64,000 bases of DNA, from positions 84,864,616 through 84,928,615 of the forward strand of contig OZ038510.1 in assembly GCA_964036315.1 (NCBI GenBank), in the 5' to 3' direction. This DNA is from Acanthosepion esculentum. Its lineage: Eukaryota > Mollusca > Cephalopoda > Sepiida > Sepiidae. Position 1 is the stretch's first letter. Every line of letters starts with the position of its first letter. Shown in pieces: positions 1 through 11,536 of the stretch. A program made the translations under genes and the position numbers. The notes below the pieces were generated by a model. The model saw nothing but the letters and a program-made list of their open reading frames with translations. It was not told the DNA's origin and made no database searches.

Positions 1-489
1 GTACGATTGCATGCCAATTTTTGTGTTTGTCATATTGGTTTTAACGTTAGGTCGTCGTAGTCTCCACTTTCCATTACTAAGACATCTTTGTAAAGGTTAT
101 CCAGCTCTTTTGCTACCTTCTGACTTTCATACCTTCACCCGCCATCATCACGTTTGTTTGTACACTATGATAACCTCACCCTATTCAGTTGCAACACAAG
201 CTGCTAGACACATGAACACCGGTATTAGACATGATTGCTCCACTAAAGTTCCGGTTTCATTAACAGTTGATCGGAGCACCTGCAGTTCGTACCAGTGCAT
301 ACAAGCACATTCACAGTTGAGAAGCTTCGGAGTTCGTTTAATTGTCACAAAAGTCGAGCGCGTCTACGAAATTCAGGCTTCTGCTTCCATATACACTTTA
401 CGGCTGCCATGGATGAAACATGTCAGCCATACGGCTCTATTGTTTCGTTTGTAGTCGTGTAAAAAAAAACTAAAAACACGCGCCAAGTA
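1..489. other. Stretch without a recognised gene
   Basis: The + strand is open for 147 codons from position 11, but the conceptual protein matches no family I know and shows no domain, signal peptide or repeat. I treat the opening as chance. No RNA gene or mobile element is visible. Confidence 0.4.
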
Positions 490-745
490 CGGCGACCCCG
501 GTCGGTTTTCATAAGCTCTCAGCCGTGATGTTGACTGCGACTGAAGAGAAGGCACTTCTCCACTGCAATTGAGGCGCTCGGCTGTACGACGACCCCGGTC
601 CGGTTCCATGAGCTCTCAGCGTGATGGTGACTTCGACTGAAGAGATGGCATATCTCCATTGCAATTACGATGATCGGCCTTACGGCTACCCACGTTGCGG
701 CTTTAAGGGCTCTCAGCCGCGATGTAAATAGTGACAGATCAGAAA
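490..745. repeat. 97-bp tandem repeat, about 2.5 copies
   Basis: The motif GCTCTCAGC recurs at about 514, 612 and 709, and GACCCCGGTC at 494 and 591, giving a period of 97-98 bp. The units are diverged and the third is truncated. Each unit also carries a 'CTGAAGAGA...CATTGCAATT' stretch. GC content is higher than in the surroundings. I do not recognise the family; it may be a fragment of a longer satellite. Confidence 0.7.
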
Positions 746-1276
746 TGTTCTTACCATGACACCCCGTCACGGTTCGCTCTTCTCTCGGTTTTACGGTTCT
801 GCTTTGTGGTCGTGGTAGCGCCGTCTTTTGGGCATAAGACACGTCTTTTAGTTAGACAAGCGGTTTGTTTGTGATTGCGCACGGCACATACTTTATGTCT
901 ATGGCTTCCTCACGGCACGTTTTCCCTTCAATCCCTATGTATGTTGCAACTGAATCGTGGTTTCTTGACTACTTACCACAAGTGCTTCCAGTAATGCTTA
1001 ACGGTCCAATTGGTTAAAGCAGTAACTGCTGCCAGCTTTTACTCACAGATGTCTTAGTAATGGCAAATGACTGATGCTACAAGGGCTTTCCGTTACTTCC
1101 CTCGATACCTTCGAATACTTGGGCCTGCATGATGTCTGCTTAAACTTTGTGTGCATTGCGTTTCAGCGTTTTGTAGAAACTTAGTTCCTGTCGACTTACA
1201 AAGTACATCTTTCAATGCAACAGCCGTCCCCAACTCTTACTGTTACATCCCCGGGCAACGCCGGGCTCTACTGCTA

Positions 1277-1277
<1 letters not shown>
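746..1277. other. Stretch without a recognised feature
   Basis: Mixed-composition sequence with no long open frame, no tandem structure and no transposon similarity that I can see. Confidence 0.4.

Positions 1278-1346
<69 letters not shown>
1278..1346. repeat. (TA)n microsatellite
   Basis: About 34 uninterrupted AT dinucleotides. A similar tract lies at 1733-1799. The sequence between them (1347-1732) shows no recognisable feature. Confidence 0.95.
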
Positions 1347-1350
<4 letters not shown>

Positions 1351-1728
1351 ACATGTTTCATTTAATAATAGTCAAATTGAATCATTTCTTTAGTCATCCT
1401 TTCCAGTTTTCAAATTAGTTACTTGATGTTAAGATGAAATTCATCAAGGAAGGTGGCGTAGTTTTTTCCTACCAAAGTACTTTCGATTTCCTCCAATATC
1501 ATCCTCAGGGGTGAATTACAAAGACAAACTTATTGTAACTGTGATAAAATATGCATTCGTTGTCATGGTGAGCTTTAAAAACACCCGCGAACGCGTTCTA
1601 TTACAGTTATTTAAAATTTATCTGTTGTAGCTATGTTATTTTTTTGTAAAACAAGCGTTTATATAACAATTTTATTCAATGAAATATGTTTGATCGCGTA
1701 TATGCTGCCTAAATAAACACACATACAC

Positions 1729-1732
<4 letters not shown>

Positions 1733-1799
<67 letters not shown>
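1733..1799. repeat. (TA)n microsatellite
   Basis: About 33 AT dinucleotides. It directly abuts the CAGGGTGC terminus of the mariner-like element that follows, consistent with insertion of a TA-targeting transposon into a TA tract. Confidence 0.95.
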
Positions 1800-1800
<1 letters not shown>

Positions 1801-1802
<2 letters not shown>

Positions 1803-2366
1803 GGGTGCTATGATTAAATTCTCGTCTAAATTACGCAAAAATGAAAAATAACACTGACATCTCATTTTAACAGATATAATTACCAAAATTACTCAAAAAT
1901 ATCTTGAAATACTAAAGAGTAAATTTATTCAATAAAATCACCATTGGTTTCAACTACGGCGTCAAGACGACATCGGAATCTCCTGCAACTGTTCTGGACG
2001 GTCTCCTTGGTTGAGTTGGTTCATCTTTGGTATTACATGGAGTTTTTGGGTCTCTCGCTCAACTGCACCCCACACAATAATGAATACGGTTACGGTAGTT
2101 AGGTGGCCAGATGTAAGGGGTGATGCGTTCGAAGAAATTCCCGAAGTGCTGTGATTGGGTTCTCCTGTCTGTGTAGTATGGTGCAGAATCCTGTTGTCAG
2201 ATATGGTGTCTTCCAGAAGCCACTCTCTTGAATCAGGACAGCATTACCTCCTGAAGTCACTTGATGTAGGACTCCGTGTTGCGTCTGAGGCTGTCACCAA
2301 CAAATTCGGGTGTTCTTTTCTTATCAGAATGATCAGAGTGAGTTTTCCGAGCTGTCGTACCTTCGT
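1801..2366 (-). mobile_element. Internally deleted mariner/IS630-like transposon, copy A
   Basis: Read on the minus strand, this holds decayed pieces of a DDE transposase. A helix-turn-helix-proximal segment resembling 'DKKRTPEFVG' is followed almost directly by a catalytic-domain piece with 'QQDSAPYYT' (second Asp region) and a decayed 'PPN...HYCVGCS' (third acidic residue region), with several frameshifts and stops. The middle of the enzyme, including the first catalytic Asp, is absent. The terminus CAGGGTGC at 1801 sits against a TA tract. The 3' untranslated part (about 1826-1910) is almost the same as in copy B at 12490-13047, so both belong to one non-autonomous subfamily. The other end is not identifiable. 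Confidence 0.7.
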
Positions 2367-2614
<248 letters not shown>

Positions 2615-2827
2615 CATACTTCCGTTAAGTCTTATTTTCTACTATATTTTTTTTGTATGCAAACAAGACTTTTCTTATCTGGACTTATTGTGTGGCGAAA
2701 TCAACTTACTGTGTGGTGAAATGCTCAATCGATTATCTCTTTCCAGTGATTTCGGCTAATCTTCTATCCATTTTTAACGAATTTTCATGTGCTATTGCAG
2801 ACGGTGTGTGAGTCGCTGAGAGTTTAC

Positions 2828-3450
2828 TCACTGTTTTCCTCTTACCTTCTGAGTGTCAAATTCTCCAAGCCCTCTTTCCTTATGAATCTCAAAAATGTCA
2901 ATTCTGTCTATCTGATTCCAAGTAAAAGTATCGTTCTTGTGTCTGTTTTCTTTAAGACTTACTCGTTGCGCACATACTCCGTCCATGGTATTCTCAGCAT
3001 CCTTCTGTAGAACCAAATTTATTGCCACAAATCTACTCTTCATTTGTGAGGAAATTGTCCAGCATTCACGACCATAGCTCACGATTGATATTACCGAGTA
3101 GTTAAACACGCCTTTCTTTGTTTCTTAATATTTCCTTTAGGTTTTTGGAAGGTATCTTTCCCTATTCTAATGCGCCTTCGGATTTCGGTGCCACATTTTC
3201 TGTAATCTTTTAAAAGCAATTCCCAGATAATTTCCGTTCCGGCTTGATTTTAACATTTCCAATTTATAGGTAGGGATTTTCCTCTTTCTGACAACTATAC
3301 ATTCTTTGTCTTTGCAATTGATAGTTAGTCCTTTCTTCTTGCTTTTCTTTACTACCTTGAGTAAGAGTTCTTGCTGTTTTTGTCTGTGTCTACCAGGTGT
3401 CTGTCAGTAATAAATCCTGATAGGACTTCTAGTTCTCGGGGGATTGTCTT
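2828..3450 (-). pseudogene. RTE-type LINE reverse transcriptase, 3' part, decayed
   Basis: Minus-strand translation over several frames gives, in order: 'RELEVLSGFI' (just before the catalytic YADD block), 'QQELLLKVVKKSKKKGLTIN', 'CIVVRKRKIPTYKLEM', a broken 'IRRRIG'-type segment, and 'VISIVSYGRECWTISSQMKS' leading to a degenerate 'YRRMLRIPWT'-like stretch. This order matches the thumb and C-terminal end of RTE-type endonuclease/reverse transcriptase ORFs that are common in molluscs. The YADD block itself is deleted, at about 3400-3420, and at least two frameshifts are present. It is a 5'-truncated dead copy. Related fragments lie at 7470-7870 and 50660-53520. Confidence 0.75.
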
Positions 3451-4319
3451 GTTGTATAGGTAAAAAAATCAATCAGGTGGGTAGATGTATCCATGTCTTA
3501 CGCACCCCCACTTTTTGTCTATTTAATCAATTCATTTTCTATTGTATGCAGGTGGTGTACTCGTAGGAGAAGTTCTGGATTACCCTTTCCTCGTGACGAA
3601 AACTGTTTTCTTCTGGAAAAGAAACTTTGCCCATTTCTGCTACTTTCTACTAGCTCATTCTACTTCGAGTTTTTTAAAAGACATTTATGCGTTCTTTGAC
3701 AAAGAACTTTAAAGAAAGACACATTAATAAATAAATTTACCAGCAATTCTAAAAACAGAATCTATTTCAGGTTTTATATCCCTTAACCTTCTGCAAACTC
3801 AGTCATATACAGTGGATGTAAATCATAAAAAAAATAACTTGTTTAGCTGTTTTTATGCATTTGATGTTCTCTCTAGCCACGATGATTGGAAATATTATCG
3901 AGTATAAATACATTTATGTTAGACAAACTAATAATTATCGTATGTCGACTATTTATGGTTGAAAGCTGAGAAAATCCTGGTTTGGCGCAGGAAATAACAG
4001 GTAGCTTTGTTTTGCTTGTTGACACAATTACACCGAACGGATTATTTGATGGTCGAACCTGAGAATTGGCTTCACGTTCGCTAGAGAAAAACAGGAAGTA
4101 AAAAAAAAAAAAAAGAAAAAGCGAATAATTTCTTCAAGTGACTCAAAAAAATTGTCTGATGAGGTGACGCCGCCCTTTTGTTTTTCTTCGTAAAAATAAA
4201 TTCTATTTTCTCAGAACGAAATCTAAGAAATTAAGGAGATATTTTCGCTCCCTTAGTAACAACCGCGTAGAATCGTTATAAATAAGATTTATAAAAGAAA
4301 TGTCTGAAAAAAAAAGCCA
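3451..4319. other. Stretch without a recognised feature
   Basis: AT-rich sequence with a short A-rich run near 4098-4120. I see no coding segment, tandem repeat or transposon terminus. Confidence 0.4.
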
Positions 4320-4590
4320 TAGGCCATTAAAAATAAAACATACTAGCAGTATAACCCGGCTTTGCCCGGGTCTTTCATTACAGGGAATTTTTGCCGTTCA
4401 GTTGGAGCAGTTTAAATTTAAACTCAGTCCTCCCGAAAAGCAATATTAGCAACAACGTTTGAGTGCAACTGCTGAGGCACATCCCCAAATGGGGGGGGTT
4501 AACAATTTGAATGGGGGGTAGCACTGAAAAGGGGCGTTTTTGCGTTCTCAATCTTGCAATGAAGGAACCTCTTCCATGGACCGTCATAAT
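4320..4590. repeat. Unclassified interspersed repeat with a GC-rich hairpin
   Basis: An AT-rich background is broken by ACCCGGCTTTGCCCGGGT at 4354-4371, which folds as a hairpin (ACCCGG with CCGGGT). It is followed by two G runs near 4490-4520. A 'CCCGGCKTTGCCCGGG' block is, to my recollection, shared by interspersed repeats of several invertebrates. The boundaries and class are uncertain. Confidence 0.4.
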
Positions 4591-5465
4591 AATAATATAC
4601 GATAATTTTTATTTATAATATATATTTTTTATATATAATTCTAATAATCTTTTGCGTTAGATTTCAATTCTCTAAATTGATTGTACGCTGTTTTTTTACA
4701 GACATTAAATTTTGCCTTGGATTTTTTGCGCAAAGTGCAAAAAATAAGATTTTTCGATTTTTCACCTTCAAGGTTGGAATTTTTTTCCTGCCAATTTGGA
4801 CGCCAAACTGACACTGAAGAATAATCTATCAAACCAAAAACCATTTCATGGAAATCGAATGAAAACTGTGGCAACGCATAAACATCCGATCAAACACACA
4901 CACACATACACACATTTTAAGAATTATAGATATAGATACGTATTATGTTCCAGGTATTATTCACGAAAAAAAAAAAGAAGATTAACCTACCTAGGGCAAA
5001 GGTGTCTGAGTCCGCTTCAAAGCATTTCCCTTTGAGACCTCACATACTTATCTCAACTTCCCGTCTGCTTTTCAAATTACTCCACTAATTCCTCTTTCGT
5101 AATCGCTATTCGCCATCTCGTTTCCGGTATGAAACCTCTCCCCCTACAGCTTAAAAAAATCACGAGAATACAAGTATGGATTTTCTTCATTTTTTAATGA
5201 TTTCACCCAAAGCAAGGCAATAAAACCACTAAGATGCATTTTTTAAAATTTTTTTTAAGCGTATCACCCCAAGCAAGGCTGGAGGCCACTATCACGCAAG
5301 GGGTTATAGAAGGGTTGGAGGAAGAGCATGTAGGAGTGGTAAAGGAGAGGATGTGGAGAAAGAGAAAGACAGTGGGTCGATCAAGGCAAGGGGGTTACAG
5401 AAGATTTGGAGCGAGAGCAGATAGGAATGAAAAATGAAAGGATGTGGAGAAGGGAAGTGGATAGA
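4591..5465. other. Stretch without a recognised gene
   Basis: AT-rich sequence with a short CA-rich run at about 4892-4916. From about 5260 to 5465 it is purine-rich on the + strand with two loose repeats of 'GATCAAGGCAAG'. This part lies just downstream of the LINE stop codon at 5466 and may be its 3' untranslated region. Confidence 0.4.
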
Positions 5466-6085
5466 TCAAGGCAACTGGAGATGTCGATTGACGCTACACT
5501 TAAACCGTTGGAGATTGTATTTGTCAGGGAAACAGTAATAGGGAAGGGAGTTCCATAGGCGAGATGTGCGAGACATGAAGCTATTGGAGTAGAAGAGACG
5601 TCTACATCTAACAGTTTCAACGGTGTAGGGGTGGGAGCGGGATGCCAGCCTCGTAGGACGTTTAAATTCACGAGGCCTAGGGACAAGCGAAAGCAGCTCC
5701 TCGGAGCAATTACCGTGAAAGTACTTGTAGAAAAGGCAGAGCGAGGCAACATCGCGTCTGTGAGAGAGCGACTGCAGACGAGATGACAGATCAGGGCCAA
5801 TGACGTTCCTATCCGTCTCTGGATCTTATCAAGAACGCTGAGGCAACCAGCAGGGGCCCCAGACCATATATGGCAGCAATACTCCGTGCAAGGGCGAATG
5901 GTCGATTTATAGACGTGGAGGATCGATTCCGGGGAGAAAAATTTCCTGGCTCGGCACAAAGAACCAACTTTCCTTGCGGTGGATGTTGCAACTGACTCGA
6001 TGTATTTGTTCCATCTCAGATCAGCGGACAGCGTGAGACCGAGCAACCGCAGGGAGGAGCTCTCGAGAAGTTGGTCTTCAGACAT
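5466..6085 (-). pseudogene. CR1/Jockey-like LINE reverse transcriptase C-terminal region
   Basis: The minus strand reads 'RLLGLTLSADLRWNKYIESV', 'ARKVGSLCRARKFFSPESIL' and 'YKSTIRPCTEYCCHIWSGAP', then after one frameshift near 5810 continues as 'SSRLQSLSHRRDVASLCLFY', 'SRTSRLWNSLP' and 'YNLQRFKCSVNRHLQL' to a stop at 5466. This series is the well-conserved post-catalytic end of a non-LTR retrotransposon ORF2. The catalytic palm is missing because the copy is truncated at a microsatellite near 6090. Only one frameshift and a natural stop make it one of the better preserved relics here. The clade assignment is approximate. Confidence 0.8.
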
Positions 6086-6092
6086 ATATATT

Positions 6093-6192
6093 TCATCTGT
6101 ATATATATATATAAATTGTGTGTGTTTATATATATATATGTGTGTGTGTGTGTGTACACATATACATACATATATGCATAAACACGCACACA

Positions 6193-6243
<51 letters not shown>

Positions 6244-6255
6244 ATATATACATAC
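6093..6255. repeat. Compound TA/TG/CA microsatellite
   Basis: Alternating TA runs with short TG and CA runs separate two relics of the same LINE family. Predicted 'IYIYIY' peptides across it are artefacts of the dinucleotide. Confidence 0.9.
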
Positions 6256-6289
6256 ATAAGTGTGAGAGCATATGAGAAAATACTGTTTA

Positions 6290-6512
6290 GGAGAGAGAAC
6301 AATAAAAGGACAAGAATTAAGATAACAAGTGACATTGCATTTAAATTTTTGTAGATCAAAATTGACTGGCAAGCAAGAAGCTGGAAGATATTGCCACAAG
6401 TGAGAAGTGCGAGAGAAGAAATTATCATCACAGAACTTACGGTTGCATATAGCCATTTCATATGTACAATGATGAGATCTTGCCGCCAAACTAATACTGG
6501 GTTTAAAATCAA
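6290..6512 (-). pseudogene. Second CR1/Jockey-like LINE C-terminal fragment
   Basis: The minus strand encodes 'AARSHHCTYEMAICNRKFCD', 'NFFSRTSHLWQYLPASCLP' and 'NFDLQKFKCNVTCYLNS', an open stretch of about 60 residues. It covers the same part of ORF2 as residues near 5500-5600 of the neighbouring copy, so it is a separate insertion in the same orientation and not a continuation. No stop interrupts the conserved part. Confidence 0.75.
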
Positions 6513-7440
6513 GTTATCATGGCGGAATGTTCATCGAAATAATTAAAAATTGTCTAATACGTCCACAGTGAACCAGCTTTACGATCTCCAGACCTAGCAA
6601 TTGATTCAATATCGTGTCATGTTAGATAATGCTTCATCTAATGCTACTAGGGGAAGACGAAATAAATACAAGTCATAATTTTTTTAAAATAGTAGTTATA
6701 AAAATAATAATAATGTTTTATGCAAGAAAGTTAAAATAAAATTATTGCTTCAGTTACTAGCAACTGTAGAAAGACTGAAAGTCGGGATAAGAATCAACTA
6801 ATATAAAAATGAACGAAATAATAGTTTAGCGAAAATCACTAGTGGTTATCTAAGAAATTGAAAAATATGTTTTACTGTTGTACAATCAAAGATGCAATAA
6901 AAATGAACAGTAAGTAAGATAAAAGGAAGGTAAGTTGTAAAATTAATAATAATAAAAAAGCACTGCTTCATCCGAGAAATTCGAATCTTATACGCTTTTT
7001 TAAAATTCTTATACACGTTCGGTTTGTGGAGGAACAGAGCGTAGTTTTACTGGCTGTATATGCAGCAATTACAATATTAATAGAAACTTTCAAAGCCGAG
7101 ACGAAAATAACAGTGGAGCCGAAGAAAAACAGCTGAAATGTCGTCTCCTACCAGTAACTCAACACTTAACGTGTGCAAGTGACTTTAAAATGTCAATTGT
7201 TATAGCATCAACCAAACTAACTTTGCCAACTGTAAAAATTCCGTGTAGCTTGATGTGCCTCAGTACTTAAAGCAGAAACAGTCACAGAATTTCATTGGTA
7301 TTTGATGCATGTTACGAATAGATGAGTGGGTGCTTTTGATTGGCGTCTTGGTGGAGTAATGTTGTGCACTTTGCGGGTACCAAATATCAGGACTCGGGGT
7401 CAACTTCAAAATCAGGATTATAAGAAACTAGCAATACCCA
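6513..7440. other. Stretch without a recognised feature
   Basis: AT-rich sequence with no open frame of note, no tandem repeat and no recognisable transposon motif. Confidence 0.4.
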
Positions 7441-7875
7441 CACAAATCTCACGTTTTCTGATTATTTTAATCTATCCTCACTGAATTCTGGACAATCACC
7501 CCACGAATGAGGATAAACCTAGAGGCAGCAGAAATGTGGATCTACAGAAGGATACTGAGAATTCCATGGACAGAGAGAATAAGCAAAAAACAAGTCTTAA
7601 AGCAAATAGCAATAGAAAGCCCTCAGACTCAGAATTATGAAATGACAGGTGAAATTTCTTGGAGACACAATAAAGAGGTAAGGCTTGTAAAACTTCACCC
7701 CTCACAGTGCATATTGAGCGTAAGTTAGGGGAAATCAGCGAGCCACTTACCTGAGGATTTCGATGTCGGAACGTGGGTGGGAGTCTTAGCAAAGGGAGAA
7801 AAACTGCTACAAGAGGGAGGAAGTTGACGAGAACAATGATCGCCTATGCCCTGAAGGAATACAAAACATTGAAGA
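7441..7875 (+). pseudogene. RTE-type LINE 3' end, decayed
   Basis: The + strand reads 'EFWTITPRMRINLEAAEMWI', 'YRRILRIPWTERISKKQVLK' and, after a gap and frameshift, a tail near 7800-7870 resembling 'KLTRTMIAYALKEY'. This is the C-terminal end of the same RTE-type ORF seen at 2828-3450, in the opposite orientation. The tail block is homologous to the units of the tandem array at 54200-55095. The copy is strongly 5'-truncated. Confidence 0.75.
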
Positions 7876-8274
7876 AAAGGAATCATATGATTTAATTTCA
7901 TAATTGATTACGCTCCTTGTCCTATCCATGACTCTAAAATACTCGTGGAAATATCTCCATTGTATCGTTAAATATATGAGCGTAAAAAACTTTAACACAA
8001 TATTGCAATAAAAATAATAACTACGAATGTAGGTCATTATTTAAAGAAGTAAGGGGATACAAATGAAAAGATTGAAAATTGAGAAAGTTTTCCATTTCTT
8101 TGAAGCAGACTTTAAGCACACGAGAGTTTTATCACCTCCTCAATCTTCCTCCAAATCAAAGTTCACGAAATATTTTTTAAACTTACCTCATGTACGGCAA
8201 AAGGAAGAAATCGAGGGGCAAGAAGCGAGAATCGAAATCAATACTCAGTCGGAACTGATCTAGCAAGACGAAAC
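7876..8274. other. Stretch without a recognised feature
   Basis: AT-rich sequence. I see no gene, repeat or transposon motif. Confidence 0.4.
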
Positions 8275-9480
8275 ATGCTAACCACATAAAAGTTCGCTGA
8301 TGATTTGCCGAGCGTAGCGTAGATCAGGCACAAGTCCGCAAGTATGAGGCAACTAGTGAGGAGCGACGAAGGATCGATTCAGTCGTAATCGATCTATTGA
8401 GACAAACTTGATAATCATTACAACACATCAAAGGGTCTAAAATGATTTTCTATGCGTAATTTATGTGTGGCACAAGGCCGAAAATGTGAGATCATCCAGT
8501 GGGGATCGAAGCCACAATTCAGTCGTAATCGATCGAGCAAGACAAGCTTGCTAAACATTACACCACGTCGGGATGCGTAAATAAACATCAAAGCGTAGTT
8601 TATGTGCGGCACAAGGCCGAAAGTGTGAGGCATTGAGTGGGTATAGAAGTCACTATTCAGTCGTAATTGATCAAGCAAGACAAGCTTGCTAACCATTACA
8701 CCAGTTCGGAGTGCCTAAATGATTTTCTAAGCGTAGCTTATGTGCGGCACAAGGCCGAAAGTGTGAGGCATCCTGTGGAAATCGAAGTCATTATTCAGTC
8801 CTAATCGATCTAGGAAGACAGGTTCCTAACCATTACACCACACCGGGGTGTCAAAATGATTTTCTAAGCGTTGTTTATGTGCGGCACAAGGCCGATAGTG
8901 TGAGGCATTCAGTGGGGATCGAACTCACTATTCAGTCGTAATCGATCAAGCAAGACAAGCTTGCTAACCATTACAGCACGTCGAGGTGCCTAGATGATTT
9001 TCTATGCGTTGCCTATGTCCGGCACAAGGCCGGTAGTGTGAGGCATTCAGTTAGGATCGAATTCAATATTCAGTCGTAATCGATCTAGCAAGATAAGCTT
9101 TCTAACTATTACACCGCGTCGGGGTGCCAAAATGATTTTCTAAGCGTTGCTCATGTGCGGCACAAGGCCGAATATGCGAGCCATCCATTGGGGATCGAAG
9201 TCACTATTCAGTCGTAAGCGATCTAGCAAGAAAAACTTGCTAAATAATACACCACTTCGGGTTGCCTAAATGATTTTCTAAGCGTTGCTTATGTGCGGTA
9301 CAAGGCCGATAGTGTGAGGCATTCAGTGGGGATCGAACTCACTATTCAGTCGTAATCGATCAAGCAAGACAAGCCTGCTAAATATAACACCACGTCGGGG
9401 TGCCTAAATGATTACCTAAGCGTAGCTTATGTGCGGCACAAGGCAGAATAAGTGAGCCACCCAGTGAGGATCGGACTCCC
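8275..9480 (-). repeat. Tandem array of a 138-bp tRNA-derived monomer, about 9 copies
   Basis: The motif TGTGCGGCACAAGGCCG recurs at 8464 (as TGTGTGG), 8603, 8741, 8878, 9016, 9154, 9292 and 9430, a period of 138 bp with almost no length drift. A worn copy lies at about 8326. On the minus strand each monomer carries a tRNA-like head: TGGTGTAATGGTTAGCAAG (A-box region) and, about 40 bp on, GAGTTCGATCCCC (B-box region). A fixed tail with CGGCCTTGTGCCGCAC follows. Related monomers occur on the + strand at 11143-11235 and 12088-12485. A tRNA-derived SINE that has become a tandem array is the simplest reading. Confidence 0.85.
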
Positions 9481-10134
9481 TAATAATGTATGTATTCTTT
9501 CTCTCACTAAATCCACACAATGTCTCTGATATATATTTTTCTTCCTTCTTTATTCACAGTCGAAACGGAATGATTTTGCTTTATCTCAATTGGTGGCAGT
9601 GAAGAACATTTTTACTAATTAAGGAAGGAAAAGGCAAATTATAGTATAAATATGGTTGAGATAATGGAACAAGTTGCGCATCAGTTTAAACCGACACTAG
9701 TTTGATATGGACTGTGATCTATAAAAGATGACATACTGTATGCTGTTAACCGCGGCAAAGTATTGCTGGTTAATTTTAACGATTCCAAACCAAAACTCAT
9801 CTTCATTTATTATCTGAGCGACCCCTTTTCCGATTCCATCATTTTTCTGATAATTGTTCTTGTTTTCCTTTTCTGTTGACATTTGAAGCCCATTTTTCAT
9901 CGCCTCTAACTCTGCGATACGCAAGAAAAAAAAAAGAAAAGTCATCATGCTTGTTTAATATATCGCTGCAGACGGTAGAACGGTCAGTTCGGTTTCATAA
10001 CGAACGCTTATGTAAAACCGAATCACCGTTTTCGCGGGTTTTCCTATTTACATTCTGAAATGGAGCCTAAACAACACACTGCCGAGTAGAAGAGACGTAA
10101 AATATATGTCTAAATCTTACAACATATACTTCTC
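9481..10134. other. Stretch without a recognised feature
   Basis: AT-rich sequence. Short open frames on both strands match nothing I know. Confidence 0.4.
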
Positions 10135-10425
10135 AAATGAAGTATTGTATAATATTTACTTTATTTACATTGCTCGAAGTGTTATCTTCATCTTTATTGT
10201 CATATCCAAGGCCTTCTTCAGGTGATATCTGTTGGAGTTTCGAAACGAGCCCTTTATTTAGTTCATGCCTTTGGATTATATCTCAACTCTCCAATATTTT
10301 GTTCTGTCTACTGACATCAGGTATTGAACTCACAACTCAATTCACTTCTTTTGGATTAATCAACCAAAGGTTTTATACACTGGGCCATGTGTCCTTGAAG
10401 ACGTTAATGAGTGGATTTTAACTTG
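10135..10425 (-). mobile_element. tRNA-derived SINE, diverged full-length copy
   Basis: Read on the minus strand: a head with AAGGACACATGGCCCAGTG, a B-box-like GTGAGTTCAATACC, then a body with AATAAAGGGCTCG, CACCTGAAGAAGGCC and ACAATAAAGATGA, ending near GCAATGTAAATAAAG. The order of blocks is the same as in the better copies at 11705-12050 (+) and 53520-53845 (-). tRNA-derived SINEs are established in cephalopods; the family name is unknown to me. Confidence 0.7.
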
Positions 10426-10805
10426 AATTTATTTAAATTTGACTCAATAAAAAAATATTTGCCAGAGCTCATATTACAATTTCTACAATTTTGTCTAAGT
10501 AAAATTTGTTCTATCGTACCGGAGACATTACTAAATTATCAACCCTTGTAATTTTGAAAAGGAATAAATTGAGTTTATTTTGATACCAGTTTCATTATTC
10601 TGTCTGGTCTAAAATTTGTTTTATAGTAATAGCATTTTTTAAAAATGTATTTAGTTAAGCTTCACTTTGGGGGATAACTATTTGCCCATAGCTGGGACTT
10701 TAACAGGTGCTACCACCGCGGGTCAGGTTGGACCTGGGAAAACCTGCAATTAAGAGTTGATTCCACGCTCCTCAAACCCGCCTAATCAGAGGCCTTGCTG
10801 TTGGA
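10426..10805. other. Stretch without a recognised feature
   Basis: AT-rich sequence turning GC-richer at 10690-10800. No recognisable gene or repeat. Confidence 0.4.
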
Positions 10806-11022
10806 CGTAGATTATCGTCTTACCCAGGACGCAGATTGAACTTATCGTCTTACACGGGACGCGGATATAGCTTATCGTCTTACTCAGGGCGCGGATGTAG
10901 CTTATCGTCTTACCCAGGATGCGAATGTAGCTTATCGTCTTACCCAGGGCGCGGACGTTGCTTATCGTCTTACCCAGGATGCGGATGTTGCTTATCGTCT
11001 TACCCGGGACGGAGTAGTTTTT
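10806..11022. repeat. 30-bp minisatellite, 7 copies
   Basis: CTTATCGTCTTACCCAGG, followed by a GC-rich 12-bp half (ACGCGGATGTAG type), repeats seven times with exact 30-bp spacing and scattered substitutions. Because 30 is a multiple of three, the array is open in frame as a 10-residue repeat (LSSYPGRGCS type). I see no reason to call this protein real. The same minisatellite recurs at 50185-50312. Confidence 0.9.
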
Positions 11023-11142
11023 GTATCTTTTCTGGTAAAAGACACTTTCCGTACATTTAAATGAATTTATTTTAGATTTGTTTTTATGTCTTATGAGAAC
11101 AAGATTTACTTGCTACGAATATCTAACCCATGGGAGATCCCT

Positions 11143-11235
11143 TCGACGTGGTGCAATGGTTAGCAAGATTGTCTCGAAATATCAATTACTGCTGTGTAGT
11201 TCGATTCTCGCTCCATACTTCGCAAATATCTCTCC
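11143..11235 (+). repeat. Single tRNA-like SINE head
   Basis: GACGTGGTGCAATGGTTAGC, followed about 45 bp later by TAGTTCGATTCTCGC, forms A-box and B-box-like blocks of the same type as the 138-bp monomer at 8275-9480, here on the + strand. The tail is lost. Confidence 0.6.
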
Positions 11236-11254
11236 CAAGTAAGACCCCCCCATA

Positions 11255-11536
11255 GAGGAGAACATGACTAAAGTCTGTGCGTACGCTATCCCGTGCAGCT
11301 GCGGAAAGAAATATAAAGGAGAGACAGGCCGCCGCCTTAAGGTGAGGATTCAAGAACACAAGAAAGCTGTAACACGAGGAGACGTGGAAAAATCAAGCGT
11401 GGCTGACCACATATGGAGAGAAGGGAGATCACCGCCATCTGTGGGATCAGGTTGAGATCATAGACAAGGAACACCATTGGAAAATTCGTAAACTTAACGA
11501 ATCAGCACAAATGCTAGGCCACAAAATCTCCTGAGC
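11255..11536 (+). pseudogene. Penelope-like retroelement GIY-YIG endonuclease domain, fragment
   Basis: The reading starts 'KVCAYAIPCSCGKKYKGETG' and continues 'RRLKVRIQEHKKAV' and 'KSSVADHIWREG'. After a one-base frameshift near 11435 it goes on as 'GDHRHLWDQVEIIDKEHHWK' and 'LNESAQMLGHKIS' to a stop. This is the C-terminal GIY-YIG nuclease of Penelope-like elements: the 'AYAIPC' and 'YKG' blocks correspond to GIY and YIG, and a Cys pair is present. The reverse transcriptase portion is absent. Two other Penelope-like relics in the window (57495-57880, 62111-62930) belong to clearly different lineages. Confidence 0.75.

Noticed and set aside
11..454. A 147-codon open frame at the left edge
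   Set aside because: No recognisable family, low-complexity hydrophobic start, and no splice or promoter context that can be judged from the sequence alone.
10806..11022. A repeat protein with the 10-residue motif LSSYPGRGCS
   Set aside because: A 30-bp minisatellite is expected to be open in frame if one unit lacks stops. The second locus at 50185 reads in another frame and strand without conservation.
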